From UBA4742 sp002403895 (GTDB lineage Bacteria > Actinomycetota > Acidimicrobiia > Acidimicrobiales > Acidimicrobilacustridaceae): 21,131 bases of DNA. Below, in pieces: positions 1 through 7,349 of this stretch (position 1 is the first letter of the stretch; each line of letters opens with the position of its first letter). Below the pieces are notes generated by a model, which saw only the letters and a program-made list of their open reading frames with translations, was not told the origin of the DNA and did not search any database. The translations under genes were made by a program, and so were the position numbers. The stretch is from positions 1 to 21,131 of the forward strand of contig DAISGD010000056.1 in the NCBI GenBank assembly GCA_036823295.1, given 5' to 3'.

Positions 1-891
1 GCACAGTGAGAAGGTGGCCGCTCGGTTCGGAGGGCTGGCCATCGATCGGCTCGACCTGCAATCGGGCCAGCGCGTGCTGGACATCGGATGTGGATCGGGC
101 CTCACCACCATCAACCTGGCCCAGCTTGTTGGTCCCGACGGCGAGGCGGTGGGCGTGGACATCGCGCCCGCGATGGTCAGGGCGGCACAGCGCCGAGCGC
201 AGGATGCGCGCCTCACCAACGCCCAGTTCATGGCGGCCGACGTGCAGTCCGACGATCTGGGCGAGGCCCCTTTCGACGCCGCCTTCTCCCGGTTCGGGGT
301 CATGTTCTTCGCCGATCCGGAAGTGGCCTTCGACCGAATCCGCCGGCTGGTGCGCCCAGGGGGGATCTTGGCCTTCACCAGTTGGCAGAACCTGTTCGCC
401 AACGAGTGGCGCCCTGGCCCGGGCGACGAAGGCGGCCGCACTGAGGCGCAGCTCGCCGTCGGTGACCTTGGCCTCCAGCGCCTCGCGCACGCCGGCCAGG
501 ACCCGCTGACGAGTCTCGCCGTCGGCCTCGCGGAGCGCCTCTCGCACGGGACCCACGTGCTGGGAGAGCTGGGTGAGGGAGGCCACGTCTTCGACGGGCA
601 GCACGATCATCTTGGCGACGGGCTGGACGTCGATGTCGGAGAAGCCGGCCTGCCCGAGCAGCTCCTCGATCCGTCCCGGCTCAGCCAGCGAGAACGGTCC
701 TGCTTCTCCGGGCCCCGGCATGGGAGGCAATTCGCCGGTCACGGCGACTACGGCGGAGCCGGGGATGAACATCCACTCGTTGGCGAACAGGTTCTGCCAA
801 CTGGTGAAGGCCAAGATCCCCCCTGGGCGCACCAGCCGGCGGATTCGGTCGAAGGCCACTTCCGAACCGAGCGGCCACCTTCTCACTGTGC
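1..891. repeat. Inverted duplication (fold-back) at the window edge
   Basis: Bases 1-31 plus 322-409 are the exact reverse complement of 891-773 (119 bp). The two arms are separated by 363 bp. The minus arm lacks the 290 bp between plus positions 31 and 322, with a four-base microhomology (CGGA) at both ends of the deletion. The pattern matches fold-back chimeras from multiple displacement amplification, or an assembly error at a contig end. A true inversion-deletion in the genome is less likely but possible. Confidence 0.8.
2..409 (+). pseudogene. Class I SAM-dependent methyltransferase, central fragment (plus-strand half of a fold-back)
   Basis: This open stretch runs in from the window edge and encodes the nucleotide-binding core of a class I methyltransferase. 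Motif I reads VLDIGCGSG, followed by an acidic VGVDIAP strand, AADVQ and the post-core LVRPGGILAFTSW. Such enzymes transfer the methyl group of S-adenosylmethionine; the substrate cannot be told from the fold. The frame continues past 409, but the methyltransferase similarity stops abruptly there, because the following bases are the reverse complement of the same gene's 3' end. Start and end are therefore both missing on this strand, and the missing N- and C-terminal parts lie on the minus strand at 410-962. Joined by eye, the pieces give one ordinary enzyme of roughly 270 residues. I read this as one gene scrambled by a chimera or inversion, not two genes. Confidence 0.8.
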
Positions 892-962
892 TGCTCGCCC
901 TCCAACCACGACGGCGCCAACTCTTCCCAGTACGCGGCCTGTTGAGCATTCGGTCCAGACAT
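410..962 (-). pseudogene. Same methyltransferase: N-terminus and C-terminus with a 290-bp core deletion
   Basis: On the minus strand an ATG at 960-962 opens MSGPNAQQAAYWEELAPSW and runs in frame to KVAARFG near 862. There the sequence jumps from the equivalent of plus-strand base 31 to base 322. The jump removes 290 bp, including the SAM-binding motif, and shifts the frame. Beyond it another frame reads on through FTSWQNLFANEW into a normal methyltransferase C-terminus (MFIPGSAVVAV, then EELLGQAGFSDIDVQ, ending AAAFVARARA) up to base 410. Every piece agrees with the plus-strand fragment at 2-409, and overlapping parts are identical. As it stands this copy cannot make a functional enzyme. It sits 100 bp downstream of the crotonase-like gene in the same orientation, so the intact version was probably the last gene of that operon. 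Confidence 0.75.
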
Positions 963-1062
963 GTTCCCCTCGCTTCCTGACGGTCAGCGTCGCGGACGGT
1001 CGTATGCTGAGCCACCGAACGGTGTCAACAGTGCGGTGTTTGGAGTCTGTCATCCTGCCGCG

Positions 1063-1821
1063 TCAGGAACCGGTGATTCGGCGCTGGAGGGCGGCGAGGC
1101 GTTCGGCGAACTCGGGTTGGTCCATCGACCACACCTGCGTCTCGAGCTCGCGGTCCACCGCCGCGTCGTGGTCATCGATGAGGGCGACGTCCGCCAGCGT
1201 GGCCTTCGTCCGCAACAGGAGCTCACGGGGAGCGGCGGCGGCCCGAGTGGCCAGTTCACCTGCCTCGTCGAGAAGGACCGCGTCGTCGACGCAGCGCCAT
1301 ACCAGCCCGATGCGCTCGGCCTCGGCGCCGGTGAGGACTTCGCCGAAGAGCACCATGGCCGCCGCGGCCGACGGTCCAACCGCCCGCTGCAGCATCCAGG
1401 TGTGTCCGCCGCCGGGGTGGATCCCCAGCTGTAGGAACCGGGTGTCGAACCGGGCCGAGTGAGCAGCCAGGCGCACGTCACACACCAGGGCCAGGTTCAT
1501 GCCCGCCCCCACGGCCGGACCGTTCACCGCGGCGATGGTGGGCAACGGCGAGCGCCCGACCCGCCGGAACCCCTCGTAGATGTGGCGCAGCCCTTCACGT
1601 CGCGACGCGCCCAGGTGGGACAGGTCCGCCCCGGCGCAGAACGCCTTGCCCCGGCCGGTGACGATGACGGCACTGGCCTCGCCGTCGGCCTCGATGGCGT
1701 CGAAGGTGGCGATGATCTGATCGACCATGCCGGCGTTCAGTGCGTTGCGCCGGTCAGGATCGTCGAGGCTGACGATGGCCACGCCGTCGGTGATCTCGGT
1801 GTGCACGGTGCTCATCGTCAC
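1063..1821 (-). CDS. Crotonase-fold (enoyl-CoA hydratase/isomerase family) protein lacking both catalytic glutamates
   Basis: The 252-residue protein has the usual length and landmarks of the crotonase superfamily: RRNALN near residue 25, the first oxyanion-hole segment GKAFCAGADLSHL (about 59-71), the second AAVNGPAVGAGMNLAL (97-112), then GIHPGGGHTWMLQRAVG. These enzymes bind acyl-CoA thioesters in the cytoplasm. Aligned by eye with rat mitochondrial enoyl-CoA hydratase, the residues matching Glu144 and Glu164 are Asn109 and Phe129, so classical hydratase activity is doubtful. Isomerase, thioesterase-like or other crotonase chemistry remains open. The GTG at 1819-1821 overlaps the TGA of the upstream SDR gene (GTGA), which suggests translational coupling; an ATG two codons later (1815) is an equally good start. 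Confidence 0.88.
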   Translation of the reverse strand: MTMSTVHTEITDGVAIVSLDDPDRRNALNAGMVDQIIATFDAIEADGEASAVIVTGRGKAFCAGADLSHLGASRREGLRHIYEGFRRVGRSPLPTIAAVNGPAVGAGMNLALVCDVRLAAHSARFDTRFLQLGIHPGGGHTWMLQRAVGPSAAAAMVLFGEVLTGAEAERIGLVWRCVDDAVLLDEAGELATRAAAAPRELLLRTKATLADVALIDDHDAAVDRELETQVWSMDQPEFAERLAALQRRITGS

Positions 1822-2870
1822 GACGGCCGGTCGGAGAGGTCGCGGACCACGGCGGGTGAGTGACGGAAGAACTGTTCGACATCGCGCTCGTAGCGGTACG
1901 TGGGCTGGGTGGAGCCGATGGTGTCACGTAGACGCACGGCCTCGATGAACGCCTTCACCGCGCCGGCCGAGGTGTAGTGGTATTCGAACCCGGCCTGTTT
2001 GAGCCGCCGGTTGTCGATGCCCCGGCCGTAGCGCAACAGGTCGAGCAACTCACCCGGCAGGGGCACCCCGATGCGGGTGAGTGGCCAGGCGGCCAGGCCG
2101 GTGGCGATCGGCGGGAGCGGCGCGGTGCGCTTGCCGCACAGGTGGGCCACCTCACTCCACGGCAGCAGGCCGTCACCGGCCACGTTGAAGATGCCGGGCA
2201 GGTGCCGGTCGAGTACGAACAGGATCGACCGCACGACGTCCACTTCGTGCACGAACTGGAAACGCGGGTCGAAGCCGAAGATCGACGGCACCAGGGGCAA
2301 CTCGAGAGCCCGGCTGAGCGGCGTCACGATGTCCGGGCCGAGCACGTTGGAGAAGCGCAGCAGGCTCACGTTGACGTGCGGGTTGTCCTCGGCGAAATCC
2401 CGGACATAGCCCTCGACGCTGTCCAGGCTGCGCTCGATGCCGTTGCGGGCGGGGTGGGTGCGGGGCATGCCCTCGTCGAACCAGACCGGGTCCTCCATGG
2501 CGGTGCCGTAGACGTAGCTCGAGGACTTCACCACGACATCGCGCACCGTGCTGCCGGGCGCCGATGCGGCGGCGAACAGGTTCATGGTGCCGATGACGTT
2601 GATCTCGTGCATGGTGCGGGCCCGCATCATGGTCGAGTCGATGATGAGGAAGGTGTGGACGATGGTGTCGACCTTGGTGGCCTGCACGATGCGGCTGAGG
2701 ATCGAATAGTTCTCGTCGCTACGTACGTACTCGGTGCGCTCGAGCTCGACCGTTGGCTCGCGGGTGTCGAGGCCGACGATGACCTCGACGGAGTCGTCCT
2801 CCTCCAGGGCTTTGGCCACGAGACCGCCCCAGAACGAGGCCAGGCCGGTGATGAGTACGCGCCGTCCCAC
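1818..2870 (-). CDS. NAD(P)-dependent epimerase/dehydratase-like protein (extended SDR)
   Basis: This 350-residue protein begins with a Rossmann beta-alpha unit, RRVLITGLASFWGGLVAKAL. The normal TGxxGxxG loop appears here as TGLASFWGG. An acidic VGLDTREP (about 32-39) follows, typical of NAD-preferring extended SDRs. KSSSYVYG (115-122) matches the serine-bearing VYG block of nucleotide-sugar epimerases, but I cannot find the expected YxxxK pair after it: the stretch reads HPARNGIERSLDSVEGY. It may therefore be a non-catalytic or modified member. It starts with GTG at 2868-2870, eight bases after the acyltransferase stop. In mycobacteria, as I recall, a galE2-like gene also sits next to a gene encoding an acyltransferase of this type, which hints at a joint envelope-lipid role. 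Confidence 0.85.
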   Translation of the reverse strand: MGRRVLITGLASFWGGLVAKALEEDDSVEVIVGLDTREPTVELERTEYVRSDENYSILSRIVQATKVDTIVHTFLIIDSTMMRARTMHEINVIGTMNLFAAASAPGSTVRDVVVKSSSYVYGTAMEDPVWFDEGMPRTHPARNGIERSLDSVEGYVRDFAEDNPHVNVSLLRFSNVLGPDIVTPLSRALELPLVPSIFGFDPRFQFVHEVDVVRSILFVLDRHLPGIFNVAGDGLLPWSEVAHLCGKRTAPLPPIATGLAAWPLTRIGVPLPGELLDLLRYGRGIDNRRLKQAGFEYHYTSAGAVKAFIEAVRLRDTIGSTQPTYRYERDVEQFFRHSPAVVRDLSDRPS

Positions 2871-2878
2871 GGTGCCCC

Positions 2879-3784
2879 TCAGCCGAACCAGATCGAGCGG
2901 CGGGTGCGGAGCATGTCGTGGAGCTCGTCCTGGATGAGGTCACGGATGTGCTCGGACTCGTCCATGATCCGGCTCTTGGAGTACCGCTCCCGGTCCGGCG
3001 GTACGTCGAAATGGATCGGGTCGAGGACCCGCAGCTTGAACTTGGCGGGGAAGTAGGCGATGGTGCCCAGCGCCGGGCCGAAGAGCACCTGGTTGGCCGT
3101 CACCGGGAAGTAGGGCACGTTGAGAGCCTTGGCCACCGTGGCCGACTTCCACAGGATGGGCATCGACTCCTCGGCGCCCATCACCGCTATGGGCACGATC
3201 GGCACCCCGGCCCGCATGGCGATCTCGACGAAGCCCCCGCGCCCGAAACGGCGCAGCTTGTAGCGCTCCGACACGTGCTTGCCCGGGCCCTTGCTGCCCT
3301 CGGGGAACACCAGCACCAGCTGGTGCTGCTCGCGCAACAGGCGGTGGGCGTTGTCGGGGTGAGCCACCACGCCGCCGAGTCGGGCCCAGTAGGTGCCCAC
3401 CACCGGCATGCTCTTGAAGAGGTGGTCGGCCAGCCCGTAACAGGGGCGGCCCAGCTCGGTCTCGACCCCGTGCATGATCACCGGCGCGTCGCTGGGGATG
3501 GCCGCCGCGTGGTTGGCCACCAGGAGTGCACCACCCTCGGCGGGGATCTTGTCCAGGCCTTCCCACTCGACTCGGAACCATTTGTCGTAGATGGGGGCGT
3601 AGGCGGCGCGGGCCAGCGACCGCAGGCTTTCGGAGCGGCCCCACTCGTCGACGTCACTCATGCGGGGGTCGTCCAGCTCGCGAGCCGGCTCTCTCCGGAC
3701 CGGCAGCAGGGAGACGTTGTCGGGCGTCGCTTCCTGGTGCGGCCGGGTCGCGCCGGAATCCGTGGTGGGTCGGCTGGCCATCAC
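2879..3784 (-). CDS. Lysophospholipid acyltransferase family protein (PlsC / LPLAT, MGAT-like)
   Basis: The protein (301 aa) shows an LPLAT acyltransferase core: VANHAAAIPSDAP with His92 and Asp99 as the catalytic pair, then LVFPEGSKGPGK (about 157-168) as the glycerophosphate/acyl-binding block, and GVPIVPIAVMGAEES. Spacing between the His and Asp is six residues, not the four of PlsC, as I recall for the MGAT-like/DAGAT-type branch. It probably transfers acyl groups from acyl-CoA or acyl-ACP to a glycerol-type acceptor at the inner membrane face; the acceptor is unknown. The first 45 residues are polar and likely disordered. Starts are ambiguous: GTG at 3784 or the adjacent ATG at 3781, both overlapping the TGA of the upstream membrane-protein gene. 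Confidence 0.88.
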   Translation of the reverse strand: MMASRPTTDSGATRPHQEATPDNVSLLPVRREPARELDDPRMSDVDEWGRSESLRSLARAAYAPIYDKWFRVEWEGLDKIPAEGGALLVANHAAAIPSDAPVIMHGVETELGRPCYGLADHLFKSMPVVGTYWARLGGVVAHPDNAHRLLREQHQLVLVFPEGSKGPGKHVSERYKLRRFGRGGFVEIAMRAGVPIVPIAVMGAEESMPILWKSATVAKALNVPYFPVTANQVLFGPALGTIAYFPAKFKLRVLDPIHFDVPPDRERYSKSRIMDESEHIRDLIQDELHDMLRTRRSIWFG

Positions 3785-4851
3785 CCCATGGTAGTCAGGT
3801 GGTCGAGCCGGCTCTCCGGCGAGCTGGCCGGCCCGTCAGGATGGCGCACCGCGGCCACGGCCAACGCAATGGCCGGGACGGCCATGGCTGCCACCCGGGC
3901 CAGGTTCAGGGGTCGTTCGGCCACGCCCTCGTCGGACATCACCAAGATGAGCGCATCCAACAGGACCCACACCGCCACCTCGGGCAACCGTCGGCGCAGG
4001 GTCCACGCCGCCGCCAGGGAGGCGACCAGCAGCCCCAGGCCCAACACCACGGATTGGGAGTCGAGGCCCAGATGGATCCACGCCCGGAACGGCACGGTGA
4101 GCTCGCCGGCCGTGTCGCGCAGGATGTTCCCCCCGCCGTGACCGTCGCTCTGGGGCAGCCACCACGACACGATGCCGACCCAGACGACGAACACTGCCGG
4201 AGGCACCAGGAGCCAGAGGCGCTGACGGCGATCGCCCGCCACGAAGCAGGCGGCCGCCACCACCAGGGTCGTCTCACGAGTCAGCGCGGCCAGGGTCAAC
4301 AACACGACGGCCCCGCCCAGGTGACGCCGCCACAGCACCACCGCCCACAGCGCCAGGGCGAAGGCGAGGGCGTCGCCCAGGCTGCCCTGCAGGCTCTCGA
4401 GCAGGGCGGGCGAGATACCGGCCACGATCCCCAGCCATGTGGTGCCTCCCAAGCGCGAGGCGAGCCGGGCCAGGGCCATGGCGGCAGCCCCGATGGCGAG
4501 CAGGTTGACGGCGAACATCGTCCACACCAGGGGGGCACCATCGGGGGCGGCCGAGACCAGCGCGGGGAACAGCACCCGACGGAAGCGATAGCGGATCTGG
4601 TCGACGTAGCCGATGGCGTCGTGCGGGTGGGGGAACGTGCTGGCGATCACGTAGAACTGTTGGCCGTCATGGCCGTAGTCGCCGGTCAGTACCGGGTTGG
4701 GCAACGAGCGCTCGATGTAGGGACGCGACGCCGAGTAGGTGCCGACCCGCAGGTAGGTCGACACGTTGCCGCCGTCTCGGATCACCTGCGGCACCACGAT
4801 GGCCGCGGCGAGAACCATCGCCGCCAGCCCCACCAGGAGCTCACGTCGCAT
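3781..4851 (-). CDS. Polytopic membrane protein, GT-C-like (paralogue of the next gene upstream)
   Basis: A 356-residue protein with an N-terminal membrane anchor (residues 5-22) and about eight further hydrophobic segments. The large first extracytoplasmic loop carries GDYGHDGQQFY (57-67) and RYRFRRVLFP (87-96). Aspartate in such a first loop is characteristic of GT-C polyprenyl-phosphate-sugar glycosyltransferases. Similar DG-QFY / RRxLFP motifs occur, to my recollection, in annotated cell-surface glycopolymer formation proteins. Later landmarks are SLGDALAFALALW and LAALTRETTLVV. A glycosyltransferase acting outside the membrane is an inference. It overlaps the paralogous gene upstream by 11 bp (4841-4851) and the acyltransferase downstream by 1-4 bp, so it is clearly in the operon. 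Confidence 0.8.
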   Translation of the reverse strand: MRRELLVGLAAMVLAAAIVVPQVIRDGGNVSTYLRVGTYSASRPYIERSLPNPVLTGDYGHDGQQFYVIASTFPHPHDAIGYVDQIRYRFRRVLFPALVSAAPDGAPLVWTMFAVNLLAIGAAAMALARLASRLGGTTWLGIVAGISPALLESLQGSLGDALAFALALWAVVLWRRHLGGAVVLLTLAALTRETTLVVAAACFVAGDRRQRLWLLVPPAVFVVWVGIVSWWLPQSDGHGGGNILRDTAGELTVPFRAWIHLGLDSQSVVLGLGLLVASLAAAWTLRRRLPEVAVWVLLDALILVMSDEGVAERPLNLARVAAMAVPAIALAVAAVRHPDGPASSPESRLDHLTTMG

Positions 4852-5920
4852 GGGCCGGGGCCTTCTTCGGGCCGCGTGAGTCTTGGTGAGCCAACCAGGC
4901 GGCGAGCGCGATGCCCACGCCGGCCAGCGGGGCCAGGCGGGCGTAGTTGAGCAGGTCCTCGGCCACTCCGGTGCCGGCGATGACGACCAGGATCACGTCG
5001 GCCACCAGCCACAGAGCCACCTCCGGCAGGCGGTGGCGCAGGATCCAGGCCGATACCAGGCTGGCCACCGTGAGCAGGAGGGCGAGCAGGACGGTGCGGC
5101 TGCCGAGTCCGAGATCTCGCCACGACTGGAACGGGAGCGCGAACTGGCGGAGGGCGTCGGCCACCGGACTCGTCGATTCCTGACTCAGCTGCGGCTGCAC
5201 CAGCCCGTTGACGGTGAGGTCCCAGGCGGCGTAGACGGCGAAGGGGACGAGCAACACCAAGCGTTGGCGCTTGGTGCCAACCAGCAGACAGGCAGCGGGT
5301 ACCACCAGGGTGGTCTCGCGGGTGAGGGCGGCCAGGGTGAACAAGATCACGGCCCACCCCAGGCGCTTGCGCCACAACACCACGCCCCACAGCGCCAGCG
5401 AGAAGGCGAGGGCGTCACCGAGGCTGGCTCGCACGCTGATGAGTAGGGCCGGGCTGAGGGCCACGGCGAGGCCGAGCCACACCGGGCCCCCCAATCGGCG
5501 GGCGAGGCGACCGGCGGCCACCGCGGCGGCGCCGACCGACACCAGGCTGATGCCGAGCATGGCCCACACCGTCGGTGCGCCCTGGGGGAACGGCGCCGCC
5601 AGCAGGGGGAAGAGGATGCGTCGGGCGCGGTAGCGGGGGCGATCGACGTTGCCGTCGAGGGTCTGGAGGCCGGCGGGCTGGGTGATCGATCGGGCCACCA
5701 CGTAGAACTGTTGGCCGTCGTGGCCGTAGCCCTTGACCAGGACCGGGTTGGGGATGGTCTCTTCCACGAACGGTCGCGAGGCGGCCTGGTCGCCGATGTT
5801 CAACAGGGCGCTCACGTTGCCGTCGTTGCGGGCCAGGAGCTGGATGGTGGGCAACACCACGATGACCATGCTCAGCACGAACACCGCCAGCTCGGCTTTC
5901 CAATTGGCTTGTTCGGTCAT
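4841..5920 (-). CDS. Polytopic membrane protein, GT-C-like (paralogue of the next gene downstream)
   Basis: The protein (359 aa) matches its downstream neighbour motif for motif: RNDGNVSALLNIGDQAASRPF, KGYGHDGQQFYVVA (63-76), RYRARRILFP (96-105), SLGDALAFSLALWGVVLWR and LAALTRETTLVVPAACL. The pair arose by tandem duplication and has since diverged in the loops, for example SITQPAGLQTLDG here against STFPHPHDAIGYVD there. One N-terminal transmembrane helix (about 11-28) is followed by the conserved loop and several membrane spans. A GT-C-type glycosyltransferase or envelope-polymer function is inferred only from topology and the Asp-bearing loop. The ATG at 5918-5920 overlaps the stop of the nuclease gene in an ATGA arrangement. 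Confidence 0.8.
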   Translation of the reverse strand: MTEQANWKAELAVFVLSMVIVVLPTIQLLARNDGNVSALLNIGDQAASRPFVEETIPNPVLVKGYGHDGQQFYVVARSITQPAGLQTLDGNVDRPRYRARRILFPLLAAPFPQGAPTVWAMLGISLVSVGAAAVAAGRLARRLGGPVWLGLAVALSPALLISVRASLGDALAFSLALWGVVLWRKRLGWAVILFTLAALTRETTLVVPAACLLVGTKRQRLVLLVPFAVYAAWDLTVNGLVQPQLSQESTSPVADALRQFALPFQSWRDLGLGSRTVLLALLLTVASLVSAWILRHRLPEVALWLVADVILVVIAGTGVAEDLLNYARLAPLAGVGIALAAWLAHQDSRGPKKAPAHAT

Positions 5921-6882
5921 GGGTCAGTCGTATCGGACTCGAAGCGTTCGGGGTCATCGCCCGAGCACCACGCGGTGCCCTCGGAGCAGGCGTCGAGGAT
6001 GGGGCACCAGCGACACGGCGGACCGGTTCGCTTGGTCGGTGCTCGCGAGCCCGCGCGCAGTTCGATCATGCGGGCCACTCCGTCGACGGTGCGGGCCAGC
6101 GCGGCGTGCAACAGGCCCTCACTGACCGCCTCAGCGTGGGCTCGGCCCTCCTCCAGGTAGTAGCTGGCCAGCAGGCGGGGCGGGGTGCCGATCTTGATCG
6201 ACTCGAGCAGGGCGTAGAAGCGGAGGTCGTCGAGGTGGGCGGGGGCGAACCCACCGGTCTTGAGGTCGATGAGGACCTTGCCCGCTGTGGTCCCGTTGGC
6301 TTTGCCGATGGACAGGTCGATCTTGCCCGACAGCACGATCCGGGCATCCAGCAGTTCGACCCGGACCTTGCTCTCCGGGACTGGGCGCCACACCGGCTTG
6401 AGCGGGGGAAAGCAGTCGAAGAACGTCGTCACCCGATCGGTGGCCTGGCCCCGCAGCTCGGCGCGATCGGCCTCACCGCAGGTGCGTAAGAACTCACCCA
6501 TGCTGTCGCTGCCTTGGCTGAGCCGGGCCAGGCTCTCATCCACCAGCTCGGTGGGGACGGGATCGCCTCGCCACGAGATGCCGAGTTCGATGGCCTTGTG
6601 GGCCACCGTGCCCCGGGCGATGGGGACCGACCACGCGAACGGCTCCGTCTCCTCGGCCAGGTAGCGGGCCTCGCAGCCGTGCACCTGCGACAGCTTGTGT
6701 TTGGACACGAACAGCTGGTCGTCCTGGTCGAGTTGGTCAACCAGGGGGGCCAGCTCGTGTTCCAGCTCGGCTCGCAGTTCGTGGCGCAACCCGGCATCGA
6801 AACGGGGCCGTTCCGACTCCGGCGCGCCGAGGAGCTCCACCACTTCGCGCTGGGCCGGGTTCATCTCCGGCTCGCCGATCAT
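5917..6882 (-). CDS. PD-(D/E)XK nuclease with a Cas4/AddB-type Fe-S cluster (RecB-like family)
   Basis: This 321-residue protein has the order of elements seen in RecB-family nucleases: a first cysteine in VHGCEARYL (Cys70), His95 in GTVAHKAIE, Asp189 in LSGKIDL, then VLIDLKTGG with Asp206 and Lys208 as the (D/E)XK pair, and Tyr223 in RFYALL. Near the C-terminus CRWCPILDAC (Cys290, 293, 299) completes four cysteines spaced as in AddB and Cas4, which hold a 4Fe-4S cluster. It should cleave single-stranded or duplex DNA ends with divalent metal. No helicase partner or cas genes are nearby, so a repair role is only inferred. It heads the minus-strand cluster, starting at ATG 6880-6882, and shares a 65-bp divergent intergenic region with the 102-aa gene. 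Confidence 0.86.
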   Translation of the reverse strand: MIGEPEMNPAQREVVELLGAPESERPRFDAGLRHELRAELEHELAPLVDQLDQDDQLFVSKHKLSQVHGCEARYLAEETEPFAWSVPIARGTVAHKAIELGISWRGDPVPTELVDESLARLSQGSDSMGEFLRTCGEADRAELRGQATDRVTTFFDCFPPLKPVWRPVPESKVRVELLDARIVLSGKIDLSIGKANGTTAGKVLIDLKTGGFAPAHLDDLRFYALLESIKIGTPPRLLASYYLEEGRAHAEAVSEGLLHAALARTVDGVARMIELRAGSRAPTKRTGPPCRWCPILDACSEGTAWCSGDDPERFESDTTDP

Positions 6883-6911
6883 CTCGTCACCCTACGACCC
6901 CCTGATCTTCC

Positions 6912-6917
6912 TATAAG
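6912..6917 (+). promoter_or_regulatory. Candidate -10 element (TATAAG) in the divergent intergenic region
   Basis: TATAAG lies 30 bases before the ATG at 6948 within the 65-bp gap between the nuclease gene and the rightward 102-aa gene. It is the most AT-rich hexamer in the gap. No good -35 hexamer is seen 16-18 bases upstream. Confidence 0.3.
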
Positions 6918-6947
6918 TGTCACACCCCCTGGGCATGATGGAGAGCG

Positions 6948-7256
6948 ATGGAAGCCACTTCACTCCAGTTCGCCGCCGCTGCCCGGGCACTCGGTCAGGT
7001 CGCCCACCGGCGAGGCCTGGTCGTGCCCGGGTTCCGCAGTCCACCCCGCCTCGACGGGGTCGAGCGGTCGGTGCGGCGCCGGGCCGACGGGGCGGCCACG
7101 GTGTCAGTCCGCTTGCGGGGGCGCCCCTGGGTGGCCGTATTGGCCGACATGATCGAAGGGGTGGTGGTGGTCAACGATCTCACCGGTGCGGCAGCCACTC
7201 GCTGTCGCACCGCACTGTGGGCCCAGATCGAATCCGAGGAGCTCCGGGCCGCCTAG
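6948..7256 (+). CDS. Conserved-looking small protein of unknown function
   Basis: I do not recognise this 102-residue protein. It starts with ATG after GGAGAG (6940-6945) and ends in TAG at 7254-7256. It is a compact alpha/beta-looking sequence with a basic middle (PPRLDGVERSVRRRADG) followed by alternating hydrophobic strands (TVSVRLRGRPWVAVLADMIEGVVVVND) and a C-terminal helix (TRCRTALWAQIES). There is no signal peptide and no membrane segment. Strong codon bias and a proper ribosome-binding site support a real gene. It is divergent from the nuclease gene, and 93 bp separate it from the VOC gene. Confidence 0.7.
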   Translation: MEATSLQFAAAARALGQVAHRRGLVVPGFRSPPRLDGVERSVRRRADGAATVSVRLRGRPWVAVLADMIEGVVVVNDLTGAAATRCRTALWAQIESEELRAA

Positions 7257-7349
7257 GTGTCACCGGGGAATCCGCCCATCGGCGCGATTAGCGTCGGAGG
7301 TGAGCCGCGGCCGCGGCCGTTGGGGAATGACCAGCCGGAGGGCAGTGAC

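Noticed and set aside
14..1462. A 482-residue plus-strand frame running from the methyltransferase through the crotonase region
   Set aside because: Only the first part (to base 409) looks like protein. The rest is antisense to the methyltransferase C-terminus and the crotonase gene.
5917..6882. A CRISPR-associated Cas4 gene
   Set aside because: The fold and cysteines fit Cas4-like nucleases in general, but there are no other cas genes and no repeat-spacer array anywhere in the window.
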